64,000 nucleotides of DNA from Callorhinus ursinus (GCF_003265705.1 NW_020313157.1:434001-498000); one strand, 5' to 3'; shown: positions 46,739 through 58,077, counted from the first letter of the stretch. Made by a program: numbers and translations. The notes: generated by a model from the letters alone, not told the origin.

Positions 46739-47268
46739 CAGGGTTGGCAATTTATGGCCCATAGACCAAATCTGTCCTACTGTCTGTTTTTATATAGTGG
46801 ATGAACTAAGAATGGGTTTTACATTTTTTTAAAGATTCTATTTATTTATTTGACAGAGAGAGACACAGTGAGAGAGGGAACACAAACAGAGGGAATGGGA
46901 GAGGGAGAAGCAGGCTTCCCGCTGAGCAGGGAGCCCGATGCGGGGCTCGATCCCAGGACCCTGGGATCATGACCTAAGCCGAAGGCAGACGCTTAATGAC
47001 TGAGCCACCCAGGTGCCCCAGGTTTTACATTTTTAAGTAGGTGAGAAAAATCAAAAGAAAAATAATAGTTCATGTCACATAAAAATCTATGCAATGCAAA
47101 TTTTGGTGGCCATAAATCAAGTTTTATTGGAACACAACCATGTTTATTTGGCTATCTACAGTGTTCTCTATGGCTACGTTTGTGTTGCAATTGTAGATCT
47201 GAATAATTATGTCAGGGAATGCATGGTTGGCAACACCTAAAATATTTATTCTTTGGCCTTTTGTTAAA
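46739..47268 (+). mobile_element. hAT-like nonautonomous DNA transposon, SINE-interrupted
   Basis: The left end CAGGGTTGGCAA with CCATAGACCAAATCTGTCC, and the internal region AAGTTTTATTGGAACACAACCATG with TATGGCTACGTTTGTGTTGC, match a widespread mammalian nonautonomous DNA element. The right end passes through CCTAAAATATTTATTCTTTGGCC and is then lost in an AAAC repeat (47262-47295). A minus-strand SINE interrupts it at 46829-47020. I do not assign a subfamily name. Confidence 0.7.
46829..47020 (-). mobile_element. Carnivore tRNA-derived SINE, full length
   Basis: The minus strand reads GGGGCACCTGGGTGGCTCAG, GGGATCGAGCCCC, a CT-poor 3' part with TGTGTTCCCTCTCTCACTGTG, then a TCAAATAAATAAATA tail. 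Duplications GGTTTTACATTTTT at 46815-46828 and 47021-47034 are identical, so the insertion is young relative to the transposon it entered. Confidence 0.95.
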
Positions 47269-47314
47269 AAAACAAAACAAAACAAACAAACAAAAATGCT
47301 CAGCCCAGATACTT

Positions 47315-47445
47315 AAAAGCTGTGTGAGTTTGGGCAAGATATTCAACTACTCTGAGCCTTGGATCCCCTGCCACAAGCTAGGACTAATGGGGTTTTGTTG
47401 CCTACAGCTATTGCGAGTTTATCACAATGCCTCAATGGCCCTGAA
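47315..47445 (+). mobile_element. MIR-type fragment
   Basis: AGCTGTGTGAGTTTGGGCAAGATATTCAACTACTCTGAGCCTTGG follows the MIRb central region. Confidence 0.65.
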
Positions 47446-48735
47446 GAAATATGAATTTTGCTTCTTATTTGCTGTGTCATTTGTTTTTATGTAATGTCCA
47501 CTAGCTCTCCTTGGGTTTATCGATCTTGTTTTTCTCCTGCCTAGTCCACTCCCATTTTCCTCACATTTACCTTGTCCTTTTGAAGAAACACAACTCAGTG
47601 CTTGGGGTCTGGAGTCCAGCAACCTAACCCTTCAGTATACAATCTTTCTTTCCTTGGCTGGGAAGGGGTACCAATTTTGTTTAGGGTTGCCGTGTGGAAG
47701 CAGACAACAGGCACAAACAGCTGAGCCCAGGGTCTGGCTCAGTGGGTGCTAGCTTTGATCGTGAGGAGGATCAGCTGGATCCCCAAAAGCCCTCTTTTCT
47801 CAGGGTCTCTTTTCTCCTTCTGGTTTTATCATTCCTTCTCCTACCTTCTCATCACTACTTCTAGCTCGGCCAGCCTCTGCAGTTTTGGGGCAATGGTCCT
47901 CAGTCCTACCTGGATTACCTAAGGAACTGTAACATGTGGTGTCACCCCAGATATGCTAATTTAAACCAGTCTGTTCCAGAGGCCAGACATTAATGGTGGT
48001 TAAAAACTCAAATTGTCCTTATACCCAGCTCGAGTTAATTAAGAATCAATGTCTTCCCGTTTCTTGGTGCACCATTCCTGGAAGCATCAAAATTCTGGAT
48101 GATTTCAGGGCCCATGCACGCCTAATAAGAGGGCCAAAGTGTCTTCTACTCTCATATGTTCACTGGGTACTAAGGATGGGTGCCAGATTCTGGTACCGGA
48201 TATACCAAGCAAAGTGATTCATGGCTCCTGCCTCAAGTGGCTCAGATTCGGAGAACAAAGACACATGTAATGAAGCTTGCACAACACTATTCAATTTTTC
48301 ATTTACTCAGTGCCTAACAAAGACATGAGGGCCGTTCGGATGCTGAGGATGGATTTCACAAGAGCCCAGAGGAGAAAACCATCATTTCACTTACAAAGGC
48401 TGTGGAAGGCTTCATGGGCTCATTTCTCATTGCATATCATCCTCCTACCCTACCACCAGGGTAAACTGAGCCCCAGGGTCTTGGTCTCTGGTACGATGAC
48501 ACCACCAAATTGTAGGTCCCTCCAGGCAGGCTCTGGCTTTCAAATAAGAGCACAGTTTCCCTCCCTTGCCCCATCTCTGACACTGAATAGCCTTTCATTC
48601 TAGTTTTCAGCCCCAATCTAGAGAAAGAATTGGATCCCCGAGCCTACAACTGCTTTTGCAACAATGCTCCTGCCCTCAGTGTTGCCCTAAAGTCCGGGTA
48701 TCATGATGGTAGTAGTGAGGAGGCCGGTACAACCA
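47446..48735. other. Unique sequence, nothing firmly recognised
   Basis: CCTCAGTCCTACCTGGATTACC at about 47897 resembles a MER5-type DNA element remnant, too short to call. The 108-codon frame at 48277-48603 has no recognised domain. Confidence 0.4.
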
Positions 48736-48739
48736 CAAA

Positions 48740-48910
48740 CCAACATTTACGGAGGGCCAAGCGTGTATCAGTTCCACTTTATACATCATATCCTGGCTCC
48801 TTAAATACTTAGAACTATTCTACAAAGCAGAAAGCGAAAGCTCAGAGAAGCTAAGTGACTCACCTGCCTGAATTCAGAAACATGCCAGAACTGGAACTAG
48901 AACCCTAACA
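48740..48910 (+). mobile_element. MIR SINE fragment
   Basis: CAACATTTACGGAGGGCCAAGCGTGTATCAG, AAAGCTCAGAGAAGCTAAGTGACTCACCTGCC keep MIR order. Confidence 0.75.
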
Positions 48911-49589
48911 GGGTTCTAACAGGTTCCAACTCTGTTGGAAATGTGTCGTAGAACAGAGGAAGCCACAGGATGCCACTGTCCCCCTCAGTTTCTCTATTTC
49001 CAGTTTAGGCCATGTCTCAGGTTGAATAGTCTGAGCCTATCTGGTGTTGGGGAGAGATTTCCTCCATTCCCCCAAAGAGACTCAAATCCTTGGCCATGAA
49101 CTTCCCTGACCCTTGAAGGAACAGTGAGACACTTAACCAGAGCCTAGCACTTACCCTAATCATGGGGCTAACCACAACCACTGCATCAGAATTCCCCCTG
49201 GGCCTTAATTAGATAGGGGTTCCATAACTCTTGCACGTGGGGTCGATAGAAAAGCAATTTTTCCATTTAGTCTCTCTGAGGACCCTGTTTTTCGCCAGCC
49301 TAGGGAGGTAGCCCATGTGTGTGGTACACCCCGAGGTCAATAAAAAGCTTTAGAATCCTTAAGGATTGAGTGGAGAATATTCTCATTATAACATTAGAGA
49401 AACTTTAAAAAAAAAATCAATGAAGTAATGGGATATAACACCGAATGCACCCTTTAGCCAGACTCAATTGTTTTACCCACATAAAGCCTCTGGATAACGC
49501 ATAATGGAGATGCAACGAGTTATTCCCTGAAGATGCAGCCCTCGAGATCCAAGGACAAGAGAAACAGTTAAAGAGGGAGGGGAAATATC

Positions 49590-49625
<36 letters not shown>

Positions 49626-50092
49626 TCAAAGATTATCTCATCCCCAAAGCCGAAACTATTTAGGAGCTTTATGGGTGATTTTGGGGTGGTTGATTTTGTT
49701 TGTTTCCTTCTCTTATTTTGTTGTTGTTCTTGTTGTTTAGTGCAATAGTTAATGGAATTTTGATAAAATACACACTGCGTGACTTCGCCTGTTAATTAAG
49801 ATCAAGGGTGAGGCGTGTCTGGATTACTGAGAAGTCTGAATTAGCAGCTAGAGAAATGCAGTTTGATTTCTTCCAAATACAACAACTTTGGTGAGACTGA
49901 CAGCATGTCGTTCCATAATAACCTCAAAAGGGTCTTGGTTTGATATCTGGATAAGGATATTCATCGTCTCTCAACTAGTTGAGAATCAAAAACAGCGAAT
50001 GGGTAATGTCAATGTAAATTGACAGGGATTCATTTATCCTAGAATTGTTGACCAAGTATTGAGTATGTATTAGGCACTTAATATACTAGGTA
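48911..50092. other. Unique sequence with an AC microsatellite
   Basis: AC repeat at 49592-49621. No gene or other repeat family recognised. Confidence 0.45.
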
Positions 50093-50104
50093 TACTAGAT
50101 TCTT

Positions 50105-50296
50105 CTTTTTTTATTAAGATTTTATTTATTTATTTGGGGGGGGGGAAGTGCCCGAGTGGGGGTAGGGGCAGAGGGAGAGGGACAAGCAGATTCCCTACTG
50201 AGTGGGGAGGCCGATGCGGGGCTCGATCCCAGGACCCCAAGATCATGACCTGCGCTTAAGTCAGAAGCTTAACCAACTGAGCTGCTCAGGTGCCCC
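50105..50296 (-). mobile_element. Carnivore tRNA-derived SINE
   Basis: The minus strand reads GGGGCACCTGAGCAGCTCAG, GGGATCGAGCCCC and a tail complement TTATTTATTTATTTGG. Flanks TACTAGATTCTT (50093-50104) and TACTAGATACTT (50297-50308) are the target duplication. A ten-base G run at 50137-50146 (C run on the element strand) replaces the usual CT run. Confidence 0.93.
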
Positions 50297-50308
50297 TACT
50301 AGATACTT

Positions 50309-53024
50309 ATTACACAGACATACAGTTATCCTTCCTCAGTAAACGTTACTTTTCAGAAATGCCCCTCCCTCCCCATTCACTAGCCAGCTATTGACAAAGC
50401 ATGTGGCATTGTCACCACAAGCTGGCCCTATGGCTACGTGAGTGATCAATAAGCATCAAGAAATGGTCACCTCTCGAATAAGTGATAACATTGCAGAAGC
50501 TATGGGCTTATTTATTACGGAAAAAAAGAGAGAGAGAGAGAGAGAGAGAAATTTTTGGAATTTAAACTGCTTTTTACCTTTGCTTTGTCCCCATATCATG
50601 GATTTGTACTGACCACTCCCTGTTTCTCTCCGTAAATGATGTTCCCGGCATTCGAAGCAGTGCTGCATAGCCATTACATTCAGATAGTTGTAGGATTTTG
50701 TGCAATGGCATGCACCCTACAAGGGTCGGACTCATTTAAGAAACAGAACAAAACCAAACCCTGCACTAGGACACGTTATGTTTGATTTGTGGTATGAACA
50801 GCTGAAATCCATGCCCTTCTGGGTAAAGATCATTTGCATGTGTGTGTCTGTGACACGGAGGTGTTTTTGTTGTGCTTGTCTCTTTGCAGTTGGTTTCCTT
50901 CTAGCAAAATGCTTCCAACCTTCAGTTTAATTGCACAGCATCAAAGAGAAAGCTCTTTATCTCATCAAAGAGATAACTCCATAGTGTGATGGTAGGAGAA
51001 AGGTCACCTGGTGTCAACAGCTTCTCTCCAGGTGACAGATTGATGGATATGGTCAACCAGGTTAAATTGCTTCTCAGGGACTTTTCATAAAGTAGGGTTG
51101 CTTCATTTTAGCTACTGGTTTTCTCAAAGGTGGAGGTGATCACTAGTTTAAAGAGGGGCAAGAGGTGAGGGAATACACATACTTGGAAAGGTATGCAATA
51201 TGTCACCGGGGAAAGAGGACCATTTTTCTTCCATCTAAAAACTGCACCTTAGGGGGGAACTGGAACACAGTCGCAAACTTGTGACATTCTCCTTTTGCAG
51301 GGAACTGAAGAATTTTCAGCCAGAATCCCTTACTTGTACATGTGAGGGCTGCAATGACATCTGTTGGAGGAACCTTTCCTGGTTCAAAATCAGTGGTAGT
51401 TGCAGCAACTAATAAAGCTGAGGTCAGTAAGGGAAAGACAAATGAGATTAAATGGCCCTAATAGAATAGCAACCATGACCTTTGCATTTCATTTGAAATT
51501 CAGCCATCATGTTAGTAAAATAATAGAGTACGGGATTCATACTATTTTGCTAATATGATATATAGATCTCTAATATGAATCTCGTACTTAGGAGTAAATT
51601 ACAAATGTGCCAGCTCTGATATATTTTTACTTACATGTACTACAATATTTCATAATCTCCTTGCAGTAATTTCCCCCCCTTGACAGAGAGAGAGAACACA
51701 GAGGAGGATGAAAAAGGCAAATGATGTGCTCCCCAAGTGGAGCGTATTTGGACATGAATCTCAAAGGTCCAGTCAATAATTTTAGCCAGCAACATTTCTT
51801 CTTATCCCACTTTTGCTCATTTTCATGTCTAAAATATGGAGACTCTATAAATTAAAGTGACTAGAATAATTAATAAGAGATATACTGGAATGGAAATGTA
51901 ATTAAGATCTCCATGGTCCAGATACACACACTTCTGTTTGCTGCACATTTTGAATGGCACACGCAGAAAGCCCTCCAGAGGAAAACAGTTTAAGAAATTA
52001 CGGCTGGTCCCTATGAAAGCTGTGAATTATAAAAGGACATTTTCATGAACAAAATATGGCCAACTGAATTTTATTTTTCAGCACAGTGATCTTTGCCTAA
52101 AGCTACCAGTTCTGCTGATTACATTGAACATTTCAAATGTCAGGGTTTTGCCGATACAGAATTCCTTCATTAGGTGCTGCTCAGCTTGCTCTCCTCCTCA
52201 GCTCCCTTGAAAGTGGGAGATAGCGAGATGGAATCTCCTCGTAACCAAATCATTCCCAGCCCAGAGAGTCACAGAATCCAGCTGGAATGCAGGTCTTCAA
52301 ATGTAATTTCCTTAGCTAAATGCTTGCTATCAGCAGCAATAGCCCTGGAAGCTCTCAAATCTCTCATTCAGATCTGCAGAGTTCTGCTGAAATTTGGACA
52401 GAGACTCCATCTACGCTTAACAGAGCAAAGGGAGGTTTCCTGACTGTAGAGTAAAAATGGGGTTCCCACATAATCAAAGGACAGGTGCGTGATGATGAGT
52501 ATTTGCGGTGAACTCTCACTTCGGAAGGAAGTGGTTCTTAAGAGGGGTATCACCGTGGGTGTGAATGGACAAGGGTGGGCAAGGGTGGACCACAGCGTGG
52601 GGGGAGGTTGAGAGGTTTCTAGTGGAATAAACACAGAGAACTGTCTGATTAAGCAGATGAAAACCAGGGGACATGGTTTTCTGAGAGTCATAGAAATCCA
52701 GCTCCTGGTGGCTGTTATTTCACAGTTACCAATCAGTGAATTTTCAATCCAGCGATTTAAGAAATAAAAGGGAGAGGTAGAGGGGCAGCAAGTTTCACGT
52801 GGTTGCCAGGTAATTTCACCCCCAGGTGGCGACCTTCCGGTGGTGTGAAATATACAGGAAATGTGTGGGTCTTGGGAATGTAAGGGGATGCTTTTACTTC
52901 CTCTCGGTTGGGGACTGCTGCATGACCCCTGGGATGGGAAGATGTTACCGATTAAGTCTTAATGAGATTTTCTGATAGAGAAACAGTTGGACTGGAAAGG
53001 GTTTTCTGAAGGCAATTTTGTTCA
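50309..53024. other. Unique sequence, nothing recognised
   Basis: A GA microsatellite lies at 50527-50550. The stretch 51800-52100 is AT-rich and repeat-free and might be conserved. The open frames at 52174-52691 on opposite strands show no domain. Confidence 0.45.
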
Positions 53025-53230
53025 GTTCCACAACTGTTTACTGAGGGACTATGGCAGGCAAAGCCGGAGCCATACAAAGCTCCGGACACCACGGGAACAA
53101 AATTAGGAACAGCACCCTGTCCTCAAGGAGGGTCAGATCATAGGGGAGAGGAGACAGGACCAGAATGAGTAATAGGACAAGGCTGGCTGTGGTAAGTGCC
53201 ACAAGAGGGGCATAAAGGAAGCTCCCTAGG
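53025..53230 (-). mobile_element. L2 LINE 3' region, reverse orientation
   Basis: CAACTGTTTACTGAGGGACTATGGCAGGC, CACCCTGTCCTCAAGGAGGGTCAGATCATAGGGG and AAGTGCCACAAGAGGGGCATAAAGG match the reverse complement of the L2 3' region. Confidence 0.65.
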
Positions 53231-53455
53231 TGGTCAGGGGGAAGGAGAAGGAGGAGACAGGGGGACAGATTTCCCGATGGACCAACTTGCCCTGGTGGGG
53301 ATACAGAAACCAAAGGACAAAGCTCTGTGGGTAGGAAGTTTAGAGAGGTGGGTGACCTTGGCCCAAGATGCTAAGTTAAACATAAGTCACAGAGCGCCCC
53401 CTGTCACTTAACATTTACTATGAACGTGCATAGCCAGGTAATTCTTTTTTTTTTT

Positions 53456-53624
53456 AAAGATTTTATTTATTTATTCATGAAAGAGAGAGAGAGAGAGAGA
53501 GAGGCAGAGGGAGAAGCAGGCTCCCAAGGAGCAGGGAGCCCGATGCGGGACTCGATCCCAGGACCCTGGGATCATGACCTGAGCCGAAGGCAGACGCTTA
53601 ACCATCTGAGCCACCCAGGCGCCC
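53456..53624 (-). mobile_element. Carnivore SINE, younger of a nested pair
   Basis: The minus strand has head GGCGCCTGGGTGGCTCAG, GGGATCGAGTCCC, a (CT)n run and a CATGAATAAATAAATAAAATC tail. Its target duplication CCAGGTAATTC plus Ts occurs at 53435-53455 and 53625-53641. That duplication includes the poly-T start of the next SINE, so this copy is the later arrival. Confidence 0.93.
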
Positions 53625-53651
53625 CAGGTAATTCTTTTTTTTTTTTTTTTA

Positions 53652-53836
53652 AGATTTGATTTATTTGACAGAGAGCGAGACACAGCGAGAGAGGGAACAC
53701 AAGCAGGGGGAGTGGGAGAGGGAGAGGCAGGCTCCCCGTGGAGCAGGGAGCCCGATGCAGGGCTCGATCCCAGGACCCTGGGATCATGACCTGAGCCGGA
53801 GGCAGACGCTTAACGACTGAGCCACCCAGGCGCCCC
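53652..53836 (-). mobile_element. Carnivore SINE, older of a nested pair
   Basis: The minus strand reads GGGCGCCTGGGTGGCTCAG, GGGATCGAGCCC and TGTGTTCCCTCTCTCGCTGTG, a different 3' subtype from its neighbour. Its own target duplication is AGCCA(G/T)GTA(A)TTCTT at about 53432 and 53837, now separated by the younger SINE. Confidence 0.92.
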
Positions 53837-54419
53837 AGCCATGTATTCTTAATGAGGGGGGCGTGATATTGCCCTTCAAGGGGGTAAAGATTGGTTCTAG
53901 GTGTGTGTGCGGGGGGGAGAGACATTTCAATGGTTTATGACTCTCCAGAGAGCCACTTACATAACAGATAGACAGTATTTATCTGTGGTCTTAAAATTTA
54001 ATGGGGGTGGGGGGGTGGGTAGGCGACCAGGAAAAAGAAAATCGTCTAAAAAGGCTCCTTGGTGAAGGGGTAGCAAAAATGACATAAAAAGATCGAGAAA
54101 CACTGACAGAGCCTTTTCCCAGACAGCTGCTTGTGTCCCTCAAAGTGCCTGAAAAGGCATCTGGGGCAAAACCTCACCCCTCTAGCAGGTACGGTGGCTT
54201 CTCCAGAGCCCTGCCTCCTGACTGTGGGGAGAGAGGGTTTAACCTCTCTCCTCTCCTCGGCTCAGAGGCCAGATGTGTGGAAGAAGGGGTGACAGAGGAG
54301 GAAGGCAAGGGAGTAGAGAGGGAAGCCAAGATCACATCGTTCCTGCTTCTCTTCCTCCATTGAAAGTAGGTCACAGATTTACATTTCATGTATTTATTTT
54401 TAAAAGTGGATTTTGGAAG
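53837..54419. other. Unique sequence with G-runs
   Basis: A G-rich stretch at 54003-54022 (runs of 5, 7, 3) could form a G-quadruplex. No gene recognised. Confidence 0.4.
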
Positions 54420-54612
54420 CTCACCACTCCCTATTAAAAATGAATGATGTCTTTAATAGTTTATTTTAATTCCAAATTACAAAGGTTGTATATAGTCATT
54501 ACGGAAATTTAGAAAAGGCAGAATAAGGCAAAAAGGACAATAAACTAATGCCAACACACATAAACCCACCATCCCGAAGTGAACACCTTACGCTATTATT
54601 AGATTTCCACCA
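54420..54612. mobile_element. Possible ancient LINE remnant
   Basis: TAGTCATTACGGAAATTTAGAAAAGGCAGAATAAGG resembles a motif common in old L1/HAL1-type remnants. It is weak and unassigned. Confidence 0.3.
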
Positions 54613-54900
54613 GACCCGCGCTACCCAATAGGAGAACTGTGAACCACATGTGTCCACTGTACACTTGAAATGTAGTTGGTCCAAATCGAGATGTACTGTC
54701 AGTGTAAAACGCACATGGATTTTGAAGACTTAGGGGGAAAAAAACCTGTAAAATATGTCATCGATATTTTCTATATCGATGACATATTGAAATATATTGG
54801 AAATGCTGTTTTAAGACAATAGATAATGCAGTACAAATTGTTTTGCGGTATCTCGTCCACTAAATGTAAGCGGGACATCTGTCATGGCAATACATGTTCA
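54613..54900 (-). mobile_element. Ancient DNA transposon fragment with palindrome
   Basis: GCGCTACCCAATAGGAGAAC, CACATGTGTCCACTGTACACTTGAAATGTAG and GTACTGTCAGTGTAAAACGCACATGGATTTTGAAGACTTAG match the reverse complement of a common mammalian DNA transposon (the type starting CAGTGTTGCTCAATAGAAAT). I do not assign a subfamily. After about 54740 it degrades and contains a perfect hairpin. Confidence 0.6.
54752..54788. repeat. Perfect palindrome, 16-bp stem, 5-nt loop
   Basis: Left arm 54752-54767 (AATATGTCATCGATAT) and right arm 54773-54788 are exact reverse complements around TTTCT. Such a perfect stem is unexpected inside a strongly diverged transposon. Confidence 0.97.
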
Positions 54901-54924
54901 CTTGTGTTTAAAGTGAGCATCTGG

Positions 54925-55133
54925 GGGGCGCCTGGGTGGCTCAGTCATTAAGCGTCTGCCTTCGGCTCACGTCATGAACCCAGGGTCCTGGGATCGAGCC
55001 CCGCATCGGGCTCCCTGCTCAGAAGAAGCCTGCTTCTCCCTCTTCCACTCCGCCTGCTTGTGTTCCCTCTCTCGCTGTGTCCCTCTCCGTCAAATAAATA
55101 AATAAAATCTTAAAAAAAAAATAAAATAAAAAT
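54925..55133 (+). mobile_element. Carnivore tRNA-derived SINE, full length
   Basis: Head GGGCGCCTGGGTGGCTCAG, GGGATCGAGCCCC, TGTGTTCCCTCTCTCGCTGTG and tail TCAAATAAATAAATAAAATC with an A-rich end. Target duplications AAAGTGAGCATCTGG and AAAGTGAGCATTTGG (54910-54924 and 55134-55148) differ at one base. Confidence 0.95.
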
Positions 55134-55299
55134 AAAGTGAGCATTTGGATGCCAGATAATATTGCATACGTATAGATGTCACTAAATGTATGAAGCCAGT
55201 CCCCATCAGCGGCTACTTAGCTTGTTACCGATGGTTCACTATTATTACAACTCTGTGATGCACAGCCTTTTAAGGGTATCATTGCACACACAGCTTCCC

Positions 55300-55510
55300 C
55301 AGCAGTGTGGTAGGGTAGAAACAGAGCTGAAGGCCAGACAACTCTGGTTTCAAATCGAGTCTCAGACTTTAACTGGCTGTTTAACTTTAGGCAAACTGTA
55401 TCTCCACCCTCAGGCTCATTGTCTAAAATGGGAGAAGTTCTGTCGGAAGGATCAGAGATGGTATTATTTTGGGCACACTTGAGACATTCAGTAAATAATA
55501 GCTAACATGT
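55300..55510 (+). mobile_element. MIR-type fragment
   Basis: CTCTGGTTTCAAATCGAGTCTCAGACTTTAACTGGCTG and CATTGTCTAAAATGGGAG plus ATTCAGTAAATAATAGC follow MIRb order. Confidence 0.7.
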
Positions 55511-56339
55511 TTAACAATGTAAATAAAATGTTAACAGCACTATTGTTAGAAAGTTCCAGAACTGTGGACACACTCACACCACCACCACAAGTACAATTAT
55601 AGAAACCGTGACTTTTTTTATTTAAGGCTGAACCATACATGAGTATCTGAGTTGAAATTCGAAATGTCTAGAAAGACTGCACAATATCCACTGACCATGT
55701 TCTTATTGGGAAATTTTCACCTATTTTAGACCAAAGTCACTCACTCCAGATGTCCAACCCTTTCCTTCTTGTCCAACTCTGAGTGAAATACAACATCAGG
55801 TATCATTATAGATAGGAATAATAAGGCTTCAGAGACATAATGCTTGTAATTTAGTTTGGGGATAAAAATAATCTCAAAACAGACCTGTCAATGTCTTCCT
55901 AACTTAGATTTGAATGGCTCTCACTGTCTTCTATCACTGAAGATGGGGTTGAGTGGAAGCATCCCTCCTCTTTTAAGACTCAGCATAAAGGATTATGACC
56001 TGGGAAGTATAAAATGACAACCTGGCACGGTTAGATAAATAACAGGATGGCATTTGGAATGAGTATATATCGATAACGAAGAAGGGAATAGAATGTGCGG
56101 GGGGCTGGAGGGCTTAATCAGGCCATTGACACCTTGCCAATGGTGACTGGCTTGGGCAATCAAAGAAATGTGATAGATAATCCAGTAAATTCAGTGAACC
56201 TAAGGATGCCCAGAGTTGGTCTTGCTGCCAGATGAACCATCCAAGAAACAGCCAAGTGGCTAAAGGCACATAAGAACTTATTTACACAGTGATTAACCCT
56301 CTGAGCCCCAGCAGTTGTACAGTTTCTATGGGATCATTG
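55511..56339. other. Unique sequence, nothing recognised
   Basis: AT-rich with no assigned repeat or gene. Confidence 0.4.
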
Positions 56340-56520
56340 TTCTTCCAGCAGTTAATTGTGTGATTTTAGGCAGAGCATTTATCCTCTTTGCTCCTGAGTC
56401 TCCTCATTGCCAAACAAGGGGGTCTTATGGTTGCTGTGAGGATTAAAATAACTACTGGGAGTCAAGGGCTTGCTATGCACAGTAACACAACACCCAAGGT
56501 AGAATAAGCTTTCAAAAATG
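56340..56520 (+). mobile_element. MIR-type fragment
   Basis: TTGTGTGATTTTAGGCAGAGCATTTATCC, CTCCTGAGTCTCCTCATTGCC and GTTGCTGTGAGGATTAAAATAAC are MIRb landmarks. Confidence 0.75.
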
Positions 56521-56689
56521 CTAGGTTTGGGAGCTTCCACTGCTTCTGAGTCTTGTGACATCTAGTAAAGAAAACTCTCTATTTGCAGTCTCAAATTCTG
56601 ATATGCCCCTCTCCTGATACAATAGAGCTCTTATATAGAAAGCTTTCAGAATTAGGTACCGAACATAGAAAATATTAAATCCTCTGACA

Positions 56690-57200
56690 ATCATTTCTTA
56701 AGAGCTCTCACGCACAGAGCTTGGGCTCAGTGTTGGAGACACAAGACAAGATCTCTGCGCCCCCAGGAGCTCACAGCCATAAGTAAGCAGCAAGATTAGT
56801 CATAAGAGGGTCGGCACGGATTTACTATGTGCTGATGGAGAAAGGCATTTGAGCTGCCTGAGGAGCAGGTCAGGAAGGGGTGAGGTTGAACTTAGGCAAG
56901 ATGGGCAAGTATGAATCGGCTGGGCAGAAAACAAGGAGGAAGGATATAAGAGTACTTGGAAAGAAAAAAAAAAAACCTGCCAGAAAAGGCCTGTAGGTTG
57001 AAGGTGCATTTACAGTTCTGCAGGTGGTTAGAAGGAACATAAGTTATGAGAGTCAAAGTTGCAGAGGTAGGCAGAGGCAGAATTCTGAAGGCTTTCTGGG
57101 AGCTCAGACTTTACCCTGAGGGCAATGAAGAGTCTTGTTAGCTTGTTAAGCCAGAGAGCACCATGCAAAGCCGTTTGAAGAAAAGAATGAACCAGAAGCC
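56690..57200 (-). mobile_element. L2 LINE 3' region, reverse orientation
   Basis: GGGCTCAGTGTTGGAGACAC, CCCCCAGGAGCTCACAG, GCAGAGGTAGGCAGAGGC and TTTACCCTGAGGGCAATGAAGAGTC match the reverse-oriented L2. Overlapping minus-strand frames here are repeat-derived. Confidence 0.75.
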
Positions 57201-57616
57201 AGAGACTGGCATTTTCTACTTTCAGCCTTGATACCACCGACACTAACATGGATTTCTGGACAGCTCCACGTAACAGGACTGAATGATTTGTCCATTGCCA
57301 GCGATACACTTATAAATGGTGAGGCACCTGTAAGCCACACCCTCTCTGTGGTCTGGGCCCTTGCTGCTTCCAAAGAAATAAGACAGGTTGGGAACAGACT
57401 TTTCCCAAAAGAGCTGTCACAATGCAAACAGAATGACCTGGATGTGTTTGCTGAGTCTAGCAACACTGTGTTTAAGAAGTAATTATAAGAGAGTAAACAA
57501 AGAAGAGGGGGAAGATGCAGAACACTTATTTACCCAGAGGGCTTATTATCAGAGGTTAAGATGCTGAATTTCCTTTAAAATGAGTGCATGCGTATTTATG
57601 AAATGGGCAGAATGTG

Positions 57617-57623
<7 letters not shown>
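57201..57623. other. Unique sequence, nothing recognised
   Basis: Open frames on both strands at 57146-57482 overlap and show no domain. Confidence 0.35.

Positions 57624-57667
<44 letters not shown>
57624..57667. repeat. (AC)n microsatellite
   Basis: About twenty-two perfect AC units. Confidence 0.97.
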
Positions 57668-57668
<1 letters not shown>

Positions 57669-57714
57669 GGGAAGCTCTAAGATTATGGTTCTGCAATTAT
57701 GGGAATTAAGTTAC

Positions 57715-57885
57715 AGCAGTGGAAAGCATACCTGCTCTAAAGTCAGAGGCCTGGGTTCACCTCCCAGATCTGATACTTCCTATTACATAACTTTAGCACA
57801 AAATTACTTAATTTCATATAAAATGAAAATAATAATAGCTAGCCCCAATACTTGGGTTTGCGGTGTGACCCACATTCAAGATAGG
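57715..57885 (+). mobile_element. MIR-type fragment
   Basis: CAGTGGAAAGCATACCTGC, AAAGTCAGAGGCCTGGGTTCACC and CTTAATTTCATATAAAATGAAAATAATAATAGC follow MIRb order. It abuts the SINE that follows. Confidence 0.75.
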
Positions 57886-57892
57886 ATTTGAG

Positions 57893-58077
57893 TGAGCGTC
57901 TGCCTTAGGCTCAGGTCATGATCCCTGGGTCTTGGGATCAAGCCCCTCATTGGGCTCTCTGCTCACGGGGAGTCTGCTTCTCCCTCTGCCTCTGCCTGCC
58001 TCTCTGCTTACTTGTGTTCTTTTTCTCTGTCAAATAAATAAATAAAATCTTCAAAAAAAAAAAAAAGAAAAGAAAGG
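57893..58077 (+). mobile_element. Carnivore SINE lacking its 5' head
   Basis: The copy starts at GAGCGTCTGCC, about 24 bases into the element, so the A-box region is missing. The B-box-like GGGATCAAGCCCC is mutated. The tail TCAAATAAATAAATAAAATC and A-run are intact. It cannot be transcribed from a full internal Pol III promoter. The lack of a head may reflect 5' truncation at insertion or later loss. Confidence 0.92.
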
